Positions 8,487-22,282 of a stretch of DNA of 64,000 bases are shown in pieces. A program made the position numbers and the translations under genes. The DNA is from Micromonosporaceae bacterium KJ-029 (GTDB taxonomy: Bacteria > Actinomycetota > Actinomycetes > Mycobacteriales > Micromonosporaceae). Under the pieces are notes generated by a model that was not told the DNA's origin, did not search any database, and saw only the letters and a program-made list of their open reading frames with translations. How positions within the stretch are numbered: the stretch's first letter is position 1; every line of letters starts with the position of its first letter. The stretch covers positions 235,156 to 299,155 of the forward strand of contig BIFP01000020.1 of NCBI GenBank assembly GCA_005402585.1, read 5' to 3'.

Positions 8487-9040
8487 CCGGCGTCCGGCAT
8501 GTCGACGCAGCGGCCGGCCGTCCACCAGGGTTCGACCAGCTCCAGCGTCTCGTCGCCGAACGGGTTCACGCCCGGCCCGGCGCCGAGCGCGTGGCCGAGG
8601 TGCACGTGCAGGCACTTCACCCGGCCGGGCATCCCGCCCGCCGAGACGCCGTCGATCTCGGGCACCTCGGCGATGGCCTCCCGGCGGGTCAGGTAGTCCT
8701 CGTGCGCGGCACGGTAGCGGGCGGCCAGTTCCGGGTCGGTGGCCAGCCGGTCCGCCATTTCCCGCATCAATCCGGCCGACTCCAGCCGGCTGCACGCCGC
8801 GGTCGCCCGGGGACAGGTCAGATAGAACAGGGTCGGAAACGGGGTGCCGTCGGCCAGTCGGGGGGTCGTCTCCACCACGTCGGGCAGGCCGCACGGGCAG
8901 CGGTGGGCCACCGCCCGGGTCCCCCGCGGCGGGCGTCCGAGCTGAGCGGCCACCGCGGCCAGGTCGGCGTCGGTGGCCGGTTCCCGCTTCGGTGGGGGTA
9001 CGGAAGCCGCCGCCGGCTCCTGCGGTGGTACGACAGTCAC
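8483..9040 (-). CDS. DUF501 domain protein
   Basis: 185 aa from GTG at 9040. The DUF501 core reads AHRCPCGLPDVVETTPRL ... TPFPTLFYLTCPRATAACSRLE, with several conserved cysteines, and ends with GRVKCLHVHLGHALG. Function is unknown. The gene is almost always found between ftsB/divIC and ppx in actinobacteria, as here. It follows ftsB by 22 nt and overlaps the acetyltransferase start. Confidence 0.9.
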   Translation of the reverse strand: MTVVPPQEPAAASVPPPKREPATDADLAAVAAQLGRPPRGTRAVAHRCPCGLPDVVETTPRLADGTPFPTLFYLTCPRATAACSRLESAGLMREMADRLATDPELAARYRAAHEDYLTRREAIAEVPEIDGVSAGGMPGRVKCLHVHLGHALGAGPGVNPFGDETLELVEPWWTAGRCVDMPDAG

Positions 9041-9062
9041 GGTGCCATCTCTCGGTCGGTGC

Positions 9063-9692
9063 TCACTCTTCGGTCTGGTTCGCGTCGGCGGCCCGCACGC
9101 TCGACCAGAGGGTGTCGTACCAGGTGTCCGGCGTGGCTGGCGTCGCCGGATCGCCGGTTTCGCCCGCGTCCCGGGCCGCACCGGCCGGATCCTCCAGCAG
9201 GATCACCATCTTCTCGCCGGGCCGGCGCATGAAGAACCGTTCCCGGGCCTTGGTCTCGATGAAGGCGTCGTCCTGCCACTTCTCCGCCTCCTCGGTCAGC
9301 TCGGCGATCAGCTTGCGCTGAGCCGCCTGGGAGGCTTCCATCCGCTCGATGTCGGCCTGCTGGTCGAGGTAGACCCGGACCGGATAGGTGTACGCGAGCG
9401 CGAGCGCGATCAACACCGCGAACAGCACGGTGGCCCGCCCGGTGAGACCTCGGGACTGGGGTGCGGAGAGCCGCGCGACGCCGCTGGCCGCCGTACGCCG
9501 GGCAGCGGCGGGCCGCTTGGCGGAGCGTACGCCCTCGGCACCGCGGCTGGTCGACGGTGCCCGGCCGGCGGCGGCGCGCGACTCGGCGCGGACACCGCCG
9601 TCGCGGACGACGCCCCGAGCCGCGCCCGGTCGCCCGGTGCGGCCCGGCCGGCGGGCCGGGCGCTGACCACCTGGCGTGCGGCGCTGCTGCAT
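9063..9692 (-). CDS. ftsB: Septum formation initiator FtsB/DivIC family protein
   Basis: 209 aa from ATG at 9692 (GGGGGAGGGG just upstream). A basic, Ala/Arg-rich cytoplasmic tail (residues 1-85) precedes one membrane helix (about 87-105), then a coiled coil (QQADIERMEASQAAQRKLIA) and the FtsB/DivIC signature KWQDDAFIETKARERFFMRR. The protein is part of the divisome FtsQ-FtsB-FtsL complex. It lies directly downstream of eno (29 nt), an arrangement typical of actinobacteria. Confidence 0.92.
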   Translation of the reverse strand: MQQRRTPGGQRPARRPGRTGRPGAARGVVRDGGVRAESRAAAGRAPSTSRGAEGVRSAKRPAAARRTAASGVARLSAPQSRGLTGRATVLFAVLIALALAYTYPVRVYLDQQADIERMEASQAAQRKLIAELTEEAEKWQDDAFIETKARERFFMRRPGEKMVILLEDPAGAARDAGETGDPATPATPDTWYDTLWSSVRAADANQTEE

Positions 9693-9721
9693 CACACCCC
9701 TCCCCCGAGGTCTCGCACCCG

Positions 9722-11020
<1,299 letters not shown>

Positions 11021-11226
11021 TCATGTCGTCTCGTGCGGTATGGGCCGCGACGGTGCGGCTGAGGCAGGTGTTGAACGCAGCGTATCGGTCCCCGCCTGCC
11101 GACGCGGCGACCGGGCGGGGCGCAGGCGACAGTTCAGCACCCGACGGGTCGGACATTCCCGGATTCTCGTGCGTCAACCGGCAACGAGTTTGCACGAGCG
11201 GGACCCAATCGATCAGGCTGGGCGCC

Positions 11227-11919
11227 ATGCCCGCCGCCTCGACCACCCTTCGTACGCTCGCCCTGTCGGTCGTCACGTTGCTCACCGTCACCGGCTGTCA
11301 GGCCCTGGAGGACGCCGGACGGGCCATGGGGCGGGCCGACGTCGTGAACGACCTCGCCGCCCGGATGGACCGGGCGCTGGAGCTGACCTACTCGGCGGAG
11401 TACCAGCTCCCCGGCGGGCGAACCGCGTCGATCGCCCAGTCCCAGGACCCGGCCCGGTCCGCGTACGAGTGGCCCGGCGGGAAGGTGACGGTCACCGCCG
11501 AGGCGACCACCCGCTGCGGCAAGGACGGCGGCCGGACGGTCTGCACCATCGAGGCGCCGCCCGCCGCCAACAGCAAGCCGTCGGTGGTCGTCTTCGCCGC
11601 CGCCGAACGGGAGGGCCAGGTCACGCCACCGATGGTGATGGGACTGCTGACCGCCGCCGCGCTGGATTCGAGTGCGGTCATCACGCAGAGCGACACCACG
11701 GTCGCCGGGCTCCTCGCCACCTGTGTCGACGTACGCCAGAACGCCGACCACTTCTCCGCCTGCGTGACCGGGGAGGGGGCGTTGGGCAGCTTCACCGGCC
11801 AGGTCGACGGCCAACCGGTGGAGCTGGCGTTGAGCCGCTACCAGGAGCAGGTCGACGGGGCGGCGTTCGACCTGCCGCCGGGCGCCGGCGTGGTGGACCG
11901 CCGGTCCACCGGCTCCTGA
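11227..11919 (+). CDS. Putative lipoprotein
   Basis: 230 aa. Signal peptide with lipobox LTVTGC (Cys about residue 24), so it is probably anchored to the outer face of the membrane. The mature part contains two Cys pairs (TTRCGKDG/TVCTIE and LATCVDV/SACVTGEG) and no domain that I recognise. It is divergent from eno and convergent with the DUF885 gene. The start ATG lacks a strong ribosome-binding site. Confidence 0.75.
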   Translation: MPAASTTLRTLALSVVTLLTVTGCQALEDAGRAMGRADVVNDLAARMDRALELTYSAEYQLPGGRTASIAQSQDPARSAYEWPGGKVTVTAEATTRCGKDGGRTVCTIEAPPAANSKPSVVVFAAAEREGQVTPPMVMGLLTAAALDSSAVITQSDTTVAGLLATCVDVRQNADHFSACVTGEGALGSFTGQVDGQPVELALSRYQEQVDGAAFDLPPGAGVVDRRSTGS

Positions 11920-11933
11920 CCGCGCTCCGAGAC

Positions 11934-11952
11934 GCCCGCCGGCGGGGCGGGC
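11934..11952. terminator. Short GC hairpin between convergent genes
   Basis: GCCCGCC / GGCGGGC arms with a 5-nt loop, between the lipoprotein stop (11919) and the DUF885 stop (11955). Confidence 0.45.
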
Positions 11953-11954
11953 CC

Positions 11955-13574
11955 TCAGATGCCGAGCAGGGTCCGCAGGTGACGCGGGGGCGGGCAGTCG
12001 TGGGCGAGCATCTCGTCGTGCCAGGCGCGTACCGGCACGTCGTGCGGGCGGGCCGCGGCGATCGCGGCCACCTCGCTGTAACCGACGAAGTACGTCGACA
12101 GCTGAGTGGAGGTGAGCAGGGCCCGGCGCCACTTGCCCGCCGCCTCGCCCTCCTCCTGGAAGCCGCGCCCGGTCAGCAGCGCCATCCCCTCGGCCTCGGG
12201 CAGTTCGTCGGCGTGCACCAGCTGGTCGAGCAACGCGTTGAGGGTCATCCGCAGCTGCATCTTCAGCTGCTGCAACCGCACCGGTAGGCCACCGAAGCCG
12301 TACCCGGCCATCAGTTCCTCGGCGTAGACCGCCCACCCCTCGACGAACGGGCCGGAACGGGTCAACGCGCGGACCCGGGTGGAGCCGGCGTGGCGACGGG
12401 CGTGGGCGAGTTGGAGGAAGTGCCCGGGCATCGCCTCGTGCACGGTCAGGTTGCGGACCATGTGGTCGTTGTACTCGCGGTAGAACGACTCGACCCGACG
12501 TGCCGGCCAGTCCGCCGGGGTGGGCGCGATGCAGTAGAACGTCGGCAGGTCGGCGGTCTCCAACGCACCCGGAGCGTCGCAGTAGGCCACCGCCACGCCA
12601 CGGGCGAACTCCGGCATCACCTGGATCACGCACGGGTCGCCCGGCACGGTCACCAGGTCGTGGGACCGGACGAAGTCGGCCGCCTCGTCCAGGGTGATCG
12701 AGGCCAGGTCGACGATGGTGTGGTCGTCGGGGTGCTCGGCGGCGAGCAGATCCAGCGCCCGGCGTACCGTCTCGTCGTCGGCCGGGCCGCCGACCAGCTC
12801 GACCGCCGCCGCGCGGATCTCCTCGGTGACCCGGTCAAGGTTCGCCCAGGCCCGGCGCTGGATCTCGGCGGCGCCCAGCTCGGTGTCGAGCGTGTGCCAC
12901 AGCCGGGCCTCCCAGCGGCGCCGGCCCAGCCGCGGGTCACGGCCCGCTCCGGCGTCGGCGGCCAGGCCGACGCGCAGCCAGGCGACGAACTCCTCCAGTG
13001 CGGCGACCGCAGCAGTGGCCGCCGGCTCGATCCGGTCAACCAACGCGGGCGCCTGTGCGAGCAGCGTCGACACCTCGTCGCGGACCAGTGCGGCCACGCC
13101 GGTGAACTGCCCGACCGCGGTCTCGGCGTGGACTCGGGGCATGTCGCGCAGGGTCGCCCGCGCGGTGGCCAGGGTGTCGGGTACCGCCGCGAGCCGTCCG
13201 GCGAGGGCGGTCAGCCGCACCTCGACCGGCGCGTACGGGCGCGAGACCAGCGCGTGCAGCAGCGGGCCGGGGTTGTACGCGAGCGGGTTCCACTCGTGCG
13301 CCCGGATCTCGGTCAGCTCGAACAGTTCGCGGTCCACCAGGGCGGCGAGCAGGGTGTGGTCGACCTGCTCCTCGACGTCGAGGGAGTCCGCGTCGATCTC
13401 GCACAGCACGCTGGCCGCGTCGACCAGCATCGCTCGGTCCGCCGCGATCGCGTCGCCCGACAGATCCGGCAACCGGTCGTCATACCGGTGGTCCCCCACC
13501 GAAGTGGCCAGCCCCGGCCGACTGGCCAGCAGCGCCTCGACGATCCGCTCTCCCACCACCCCGAACTCCGCCAT
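11955..13574 (-). CDS. DUF885 family protein, probable metallopeptidase
   Basis: 539 aa, a usual length for DUF885. The diagnostic motif TVHEAMPGHFLQLAH (about residues 385-400) resembles an HExxH-type zinc site, and a later PFVEGWAVYAEELMAGYGF segment matches the family. Some members are oligopeptidases; substrates here are unknown. ATG at 13574 follows a TAGGGT box by 6 nt, so the transcript may be leaderless. It is monocistronic, downstream of mazG. Confidence 0.88.
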   Translation of the reverse strand: MAEFGVVGERIVEALLASRPGLATSVGDHRYDDRLPDLSGDAIAADRAMLVDAASVLCEIDADSLDVEEQVDHTLLAALVDRELFELTEIRAHEWNPLAYNPGPLLHALVSRPYAPVEVRLTALAGRLAAVPDTLATARATLRDMPRVHAETAVGQFTGVAALVRDEVSTLLAQAPALVDRIEPAATAAVAALEEFVAWLRVGLAADAGAGRDPRLGRRRWEARLWHTLDTELGAAEIQRRAWANLDRVTEEIRAAAVELVGGPADDETVRRALDLLAAEHPDDHTIVDLASITLDEAADFVRSHDLVTVPGDPCVIQVMPEFARGVAVAYCDAPGALETADLPTFYCIAPTPADWPARRVESFYREYNDHMVRNLTVHEAMPGHFLQLAHARRHAGSTRVRALTRSGPFVEGWAVYAEELMAGYGFGGLPVRLQQLKMQLRMTLNALLDQLVHADELPEAEGMALLTGRGFQEEGEAAGKWRRALLTSTQLSTYFVGYSEVAAIAAARPHDVPVRAWHDEMLAHDCPPPRHLRTLLGI

Positions 13575-13580
13575 CCCCCG

Positions 13581-13586
13581 ACCCTA
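13581..13586 (-). promoter_or_regulatory. Putative -10 box of DUF885 gene
   Basis: TAGGGT (minus strand) 6 nt before the ATG; G-rich spacer could alternatively act as a ribosome-binding site. Confidence 0.4.
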
Positions 13587-13614
13587 ACCCCCGCCCCGGC
13601 CGTCTGCGGCTCGG

Positions 13615-13660
13615 GTTGATCATGAGGTTGGCGAGTCTCTGCGCCAACCTCTCGATCAAC
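13615..13660. repeat. Inverted-repeat element, family A copy 1
   Basis: 46-bp dyad: left arm GTTGATC..GAGGTTGGCG, right arm CGCCAACCTC..GATCAAC, 7-8 nt loop. It covers the mazG stop codon (13658-13656). Related to the elements at 22053-22113 and 32491-32551, which share GATCATGAAGTTGGCGG-like arms. Directly adjacent (13661-13671) the arm sequence occurs again within the mazG C-terminus. Confidence 0.75.
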
Positions 13661-14651
13661 CGAGGTTGGCGGGTGGGGGTGCCGGGGCCGGCTCGGCGGC
13701 GCGGATGGCGGCGGCGTGGGCGAGGGTGGCGCGACGCAGGGCGGCTTCGGGATCCAGGCCCGCCTCACGGGCCTGGGCGACCGTGGCGAGCAGGCCGGCA
13801 CCCAGGGCTGCCTCGTCGTCCGACTGCGTCTGGGGTTGCGGTAGCGGCACCGTGAGGCCGGCCCGACCGGCACGCTCCAGGATCTTCGCCGCCAGGGCGA
13901 GCGCGGGCTGGCTCAGCGCGATGCCGTCGAGCACGGAGCCACGGGCCTTCTCGGCCTGCTTGATCCGCTCCCAGCTCGCGGTGATCTCGTCCAGGGTGCC
14001 GGCCTCGGCACCGGCGAAGACGTGCGGATTGCGGCGGACCATCTTGTCGACCAGCCCACCGGCCACGTCGTCCACGTTCCACCGCTCGCCCTCGGGCAAC
14101 TCCTCGGCCAGCCGGGCGTGCAGCACCACCTGGAGCAGCACGTCACCCAGCTCCTCGCGCAGCGCGTCGGTGTCCCCGGCGCTGATCGCGTCGTACGCCT
14201 CGTAGCACTCCTCCAGCAGGAACCCGGCCAGGCTGTGGTGGGTCTGCGCCCGCTTCCACGGGTCACCGCCGGGCGAGAGCAGCCGGTCCAGCACGGCCAC
14301 CGCGTCGAGCAGCCGGGCCCCGGGCGGATCCCACGAGCCGTACATCAGCTCCAGTTCCGCCAGACCCGGTTCACGGGCCAGCCGCAGGCCCAGCTCCCGG
14401 GCCAGCGTCTCGTCCCCCGCCGGGCCGGCCAGCCAGACCACCGTCCCGTGCGCCGCCACCGCGTCCAGCAGCGCCGGCACCGCCGGGCCGTCGAGCAACC
14501 GCACCTCGGCGCCGGCCGACCGGATCGCCACGGTCAGCTCGCTCTCCGCCCCGGCCAGCACCGGTGCCTCGCGTACGACGTCCCAGGCGGCCGCCGTCAG
14601 CAGACCGGCCGGCAACCGGGGTGAGGTCACCAGCAGGACGATCCGGGGCAT
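13656..14651 (-). CDS. mazG: Nucleoside triphosphate pyrophosphohydrolase MazG
   Basis: 331 aa. The N-terminal ~110 residues form a tetrapyrrole-methylase-like or divergent domain (LLVTSPRLPAGLL). The MazG domain follows, with LEECYEAYDAI and EELGDVLLQVVLHARLAEE providing the Mg-binding ExxE12-28ExxD pattern. Hydrolyses (d)NTPs to monophosphates and pyrophosphate, cleaning the nucleotide pool. It is the third gene of mfd-SurA-like-mazG, 2 nt behind the previous stop. Its last codons and stop overlap an inverted-repeat element. Confidence 0.92.
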   Translation of the reverse strand: MPRIVLLVTSPRLPAGLLTAAAWDVVREAPVLAGAESELTVAIRSAGAEVRLLDGPAVPALLDAVAAHGTVVWLAGPAGDETLARELGLRLAREPGLAELELMYGSWDPPGARLLDAVAVLDRLLSPGGDPWKRAQTHHSLAGFLLEECYEAYDAISAGDTDALREELGDVLLQVVLHARLAEELPEGERWNVDDVAGGLVDKMVRRNPHVFAGAEAGTLDEITASWERIKQAEKARGSVLDGIALSQPALALAAKILERAGRAGLTVPLPQPQTQSDDEAALGAGLLATVAQAREAGLDPEAALRRATLAHAAAIRAAEPAPAPPPANLG

Positions 14652-14653
14652 GC

Positions 14654-15397
14654 TCAGCCGTCGGTCGGCTCTGCCGCCGGCCGTGGCTTCGGGGTGGAAA
14701 GGTCGGTGACCGCGTCGGACGCCGGCTCACCCAGCGGTACACCCACCGCGACGACATTCCCGCTGAAGCTGAGCAGCGGGAACTCCACCGGACGGTACCG
14801 GGGGTTGACCGTCACGTCGTGGGCCTTGACCGCCGCGGCCAGCGAGTCGCGGTTGGCCAGGGCCTGGCGCAGCTGGTCACCGTCGAGCTGCGGTGCGGCC
14901 TGCTCGACGGTCACGTCGGCGGGGATGGCACCGGCCCGCTTACCCGCCGCCACCAGGTCGGCCAGTTCCTGCTCGGTCGGGGCCACCGGGGCACCGACCG
15001 GGATGCCGGACAGGCAGGTGTACAGCTCGGCGACCCGGCGCACGTAATCGGTGTCGGGGCTCAGGCCGAGCTGCTGGGCGACCTGCGCGGGGTCGGCCTG
15101 ACCCTGCGACCGGTAACCCTCGGCGGCGGAGACCCGCTCGCAGACCTCACCCAACAGCAGGGTGCTGACCACCTCGGTCCGCCCCGGCAGCCGCACCTCC
15201 TGCCCGGGGATCGACTCGACCGCCTCGGTCGGCGTCGGGTTCTTCGCCCGCACGTCGTCGATGATCCCGGTGACTGCGTCCTCGGTAATCCGGTGGTCAC
15301 CGACGTACGCGGCGACACCGGGCTCGGAACGGCAACCGGAGAGGGCGACGAGGCCGACCGCCACGCTGGCGACGGCGACTAGACGGCGAGCACGCAT
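14654..15397 (-). CDS. SurA N-terminal domain-like lipoprotein
   Basis: 247 aa from ATG at 15397. Lipobox VALSGC at about residues 18-23. The following region (VAAYVGDHRITEDAVTGIIDDV) resembles the N-terminal chaperone domain of SurA/PrsA proteins; no PPIase domain is present. A helper role in folding of exported proteins is an inference. It sits between mfd and mazG, a frequent actinobacterial order. Confidence 0.78.
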   Translation of the reverse strand: MRARRLVAVASVAVGLVALSGCRSEPGVAAYVGDHRITEDAVTGIIDDVRAKNPTPTEAVESIPGQEVRLPGRTEVVSTLLLGEVCERVSAAEGYRSQGQADPAQVAQQLGLSPDTDYVRRVAELYTCLSGIPVGAPVAPTEQELADLVAAGKRAGAIPADVTVEQAAPQLDGDQLRQALANRDSLAAAVKAHDVTVNPRYRPVEFPLLSFSGNVVAVGVPLGEPASDAVTDLSTPKPRPAAEPTDG

Positions 15398-15466
15398 GCC
15401 CGCAACTCTCTCATGCCCCGTACCCACCTGTTACACCACCACCCGCCCTCGCCTGCGGCCGCTCCC

Positions 15467-19123
<3,657 letters not shown>

Positions 19124-19336
19124 GATCACTTCCGAGGTGAGAACACGACGATCACCCCGCGTCCGGCTGGACGGGGGGTTCCACCGGTCGACACTATCGC
19201 TCCGGGGAGACGATCCACCGCCGTCCACGGCCACCACCGTGCGCGGTGTCACGCCGGAAGCGTGGACATCGTCCAAGGCGACCGCGTAAACCGGCCCGTG
19301 GCTCGCCCACCCGCCCGCGACAACCTGGGAGGACGG

Positions 19337-20242
19337 ATGCCGGAAGGAGTCGGCAGCGACCCACGCCGGAAGACCTCACCCGCCCGGTGGCGGGTGCTCG
19401 GGCACCCGGACGGGATGCTCGTCTACCAAGTGCTCTGCATCGTCGAGCAGCACGGCTGGTCCGACCCGGCCGAGGAAGAGGTACACAAGATCCTCCTGGG
19501 TCGCTCCGGCGTGTACCGGCGCCGGGTCAACGGCCGCACCCGGTTCGCCGACGCCACCTCTGTGCTGCTGCTACGCCCCGGCGACGAGCTGGCGGTGGCA
19601 CACCCGCTGGGCTGCGGCGACTCGTACACCTGCCTGGAGATCGCCCCGGAGGTGCTGGCCGGGCGGCCCGACGCCCACCGCTGGTTGGTCGAGGCCGGCT
19701 GGGAGGGCACCTCCGACGACCAGCTCGACCTGGCGCACCGGATGTTGATCGCGCAGCTGCGGCACGGGCTGGACCGCTTCGAGGCGGCCGAACGACTGCA
19801 CCGGTTCCTCACCCTGCTGTTGCAGCACAGTGTCGGCGACGGCGAGCCGCCCGACGCGGACCTGGACCACGCCGTCCGGCGCCGGCCGGCGACCCTGACG
19901 GCGCACCGGCGGCTGGCCGACCAGGCCCGGGAGGTGTTGACGGCGGGCGACTTCACGCTCGGCCTCGACGACGTGGCGCGGCGGGTCGGCGCCTCCCCGC
20001 ACCATCTGAGCCGGGTGTTCCAGCGGGTCACCGGCAGCAGCCTCACCGCGTACCGCAACCGGCTGCGGGTACGCGCGGTGCTCGACGCCCTGGCCGAGGA
20101 CGACGGTCCGCCGCTGCGATCGGTGGCGTCGGCGTACGGCTTCGCCGACCAGGCCCACCTGACCCGGGCGGTACGCGAGCAGGTCGGTCACCCGCCCGCC
20201 CGCCTGCGCCGGCTGCTGACCCCGGACCACCACGCCGCCTGA
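19337..20242 (+). CDS. AraC-family transcriptional regulator
   Basis: 301 aa. ATG at 19337 has GGGAGG 6 nt upstream. The N-terminal half looks like a cupin-type sensor (residues about 15-110, LLLRPGDELAVAHPLG). The C-terminal DNA-binding domain has two helix-turn-helix units: FTLGLDDVARRVGASPHHLS and LRSVASAYGFADQAHLTRAV. Divergent from mfd. The cyclase gene 220 bp downstream on the same strand is a plausible target, but this is only positional inference. Confidence 0.92.
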   Translation: MPEGVGSDPRRKTSPARWRVLGHPDGMLVYQVLCIVEQHGWSDPAEEEVHKILLGRSGVYRRRVNGRTRFADATSVLLLRPGDELAVAHPLGCGDSYTCLEIAPEVLAGRPDAHRWLVEAGWEGTSDDQLDLAHRMLIAQLRHGLDRFEAAERLHRFLTLLLQHSVGDGEPPDADLDHAVRRRPATLTAHRRLADQAREVLTAGDFTLGLDDVARRVGASPHHLSRVFQRVTGSSLTAYRNRLRVRAVLDALAEDDGPPLRSVASAYGFADQAHLTRAVREQVGHPPARLRRLLTPDHHAA

Positions 20243-20461
20243 CCAGTCGTACCGCCCATCCGAGCAAGGATGTTCAAGACCTGCCGCCGACGGCGGGCGC
20301 AGGATTGGTCCAGGTGATCCCGGGTGGCCGTGACCGGTCGGGGCGCGCGGACCTGTTCGGGGAGGCCCGCAGCCCCGGCCTCGGGCCCACCGCCGGCCCG
20401 AACGTGGATCAGACTGCGGGAGATCTTGACCAACTTCCGCACCTGTGATCGGCTGCCGGGG

Positions 20462-21376
20462 ATGAACGGGGAATTTCGCGCGCAGTTCGACGCGGAGGTC
20501 GTCTTCGCCAACGGCGGTGGCATACGTACCGAAGGATTCCGGCTGGACCTCCCGGGTGACGGGATCGACGACGCCGACCTGGCAGCTCTCTTCGTGCGGC
20601 ATCTCGGCCTGCTGATGGTGGCCGAGGTACGGATCACCAACAAGACGATCATCGAGGAGGCCCACAAGGGTGGCCGCGCCGTCGCCGCCGCGACGGACGG
20701 GACCGGCGCCCGCCGCCTGGTCGAGCTGAGTCACGTGATCACCGATGGGATGACCACCCTGCCCGGCTGGCCGGCGCCCCGGATCAGCGAGTGGCTGACC
20801 CGGGAGGACTCCCGACAGCGGTACGCCCCCGGCACCGAGTTCCAGGTGGCCCGGATCGACATGATCGCCAACACCGGCACGTACCTGGACACGCCCGCAC
20901 ACCGGTACGCCGACGGCGCCGACCTGGCCGGCACCGCCCTCGACCGCCTCGCCGACCTGCCCGGGATCGTCGTACGGCTGCCCGCCGGCACCCGTACGGT
21001 GGACCAGCTGCTGCTGGCGCCGTACGACGTCGCCGGGAAGGCCGTGCTGCTGCACACCGGCTGGGACGCGCACTTCGGCACCGACCGGTACGGCGCACCG
21101 GACGCGCCCTACCTGACCGGCGACGGTGCCCGCGCGCTGGTGGAGGCGGGCGCCGCCCTGGTCGGCATCGACTCGATCAACATCGACGACATGGGCCCGG
21201 CGGCGGGTGGCGAGCGCCCGGCGCACAGCGCCCTGCTGGCCGCCGGCGTCCCGATCGTGGAGCACCTGACCGGGCTGGACACGCTGCCGCCGGCCGGCTT
21301 CCGGTTCACCGCCGCACCACCGCTGGTGGCGGGGATGGGCACCTTCCCGGTCCGCGCGTTCGCCGTGATCGGCTGA
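20462..21376 (+). CDS. Cyclase/kynurenine-formamidase family protein with N-terminal extension
   Basis: 304 aa. Residues about 85-304 are the cyclase fold (PF04199): LSHVITDGMTTLPGWP, NTGTYLDTPAHRYADGADL, LLHTGWDAHF, VGIDSINIDD. The family metal motif is usually HxGTHxDxPxH; here the first two His positions are Asn and Tyr, so metal binding must differ or only the later Asp/His are used. Residues 1-75 form an extra domain (RLDLPGDGIDDADLAALFVR) that I would expect as a separate small protein elsewhere. The ribosome-binding site is weak. Confidence 0.8.
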   Translation: MNGEFRAQFDAEVVFANGGGIRTEGFRLDLPGDGIDDADLAALFVRHLGLLMVAEVRITNKTIIEEAHKGGRAVAAATDGTGARRLVELSHVITDGMTTLPGWPAPRISEWLTREDSRQRYAPGTEFQVARIDMIANTGTYLDTPAHRYADGADLAGTALDRLADLPGIVVRLPAGTRTVDQLLLAPYDVAGKAVLLHTGWDAHFGTDRYGAPDAPYLTGDGARALVEAGAALVGIDSINIDDMGPAAGGERPAHSALLAAGVPIVEHLTGLDTLPPAGFRFTAAPPLVAGMGTFPVRAFAVIG

Positions 21377-21389
21377 GGCGGGGCGCCCC

Positions 21390-22040
21390 ATGACCACTCC
21401 GCCGCCCGGATATCCGCCGCAACCGCCCCACGGCGCCCAGCCGCCGGGCGGTCCCCCGCCGCCGGCACCCGTCGTCCCGCGCATCCCCGAAGACCAGCCC
21501 TTCGTGGTACGCCCCAACGTCACGAAGCGCGGCCTGGTCTTTCTGGGGGTCACGCTGCTGTTCATCGGCCCGATCGCCTGCTGCGCCGGCTTCGGCATCG
21601 TGAGTTCGGCCGACCCGGCGATGCGCGCCGGTAACGTCGCCGGCATCCTTGCCCTGGTGGGCTGCGTGCTGGCCCTGGTCGGCCTGCCGCTCGGGATCCA
21701 ACTGTGGCTGATCGGCTCCGGCGGCCCGGTGCTGGCACTGGGCCCGGCCGGGCTCTGGATCCGTACCCGACCGACCCGGGGCCAGGCGATCTGGCTGCCC
21801 TGGGAGGGCGTCGCGCAGATCTCCCGCCGACGGTGGAGCCTGGAGAAGATGCTGGTGGTCAAGCCGCACGACCCTCGGATGCTGCCGAAGCTGGGCGCTT
21901 ACACGGCGCTGGACAGCGCGGCGTTGAGCGCCTTCTACGGTTCCGGACTGGTCGCCACGCTCAACTTCGCCGACAAGTCCGAGGCGGAGATCCTGGCCGC
22001 CGTCGCCCACTTCAGCGCCGGCCGCTGCCCACTCACCTGA
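21390..22040 (+). CDS. Two-pass membrane protein of unknown function
   Basis: 216 aa. A proline-rich cytoplasmic N-terminus (residues 1-40), two membrane helices (about 48-72 and 85-112) and a C-terminal domain of about 105 aa with a PH-like pattern (WLPWEGVAQISRRRWSLEKML). It begins 13 nt after the cyclase stop, so probably co-transcribed. Function unknown. Confidence 0.75.
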   Translation: MTTPPPGYPPQPPHGAQPPGGPPPPAPVVPRIPEDQPFVVRPNVTKRGLVFLGVTLLFIGPIACCAGFGIVSSADPAMRAGNVAGILALVGCVLALVGLPLGIQLWLIGSGGPVLALGPAGLWIRTRPTRGQAIWLPWEGVAQISRRRWSLEKMLVVKPHDPRMLPKLGAYTALDSAALSAFYGSGLVATLNFADKSEAEILAAVAHFSAGRCPLT

Positions 22041-22052
22041 TCAACGATCAGG

Positions 22053-22113
22053 ATCGATCATGAAGTTAGCGGGCGTATTGAAGATCAAACCGCCCGCCAA
22101 CTTCGTGATCGAC
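22053..22113. repeat. Inverted-repeat element, family A copy 2
   Basis: 61-bp dyad with arms TCGATCATGAAGTTAGCGGG and a right arm CCCGCCAACTTCGTGATCGA, separated by about 16 nt. It starts 12 nt after the stop at 22040. The central sequence (around 22079-22090, GAAGATCAAAC) also resembles the centre of copy 3, so the element is conserved as a whole, not only in its arms. Confidence 0.8.
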
Positions 22114-22282
22114 AGGGACCTGGACGGATTTCAGGCGGACGTGCTTCACAGGGCGGAGGCGTCGTCAACACCCCCGAACATGATGAAGGCGACAACCCGG
22201 GGTCCCTCCTTACAAGCGGGTTCGCGCGGATACGATCGGGGGAGTCGGACAGCGCTGTCCTTCGTACTCACGTAAGGAGCGC

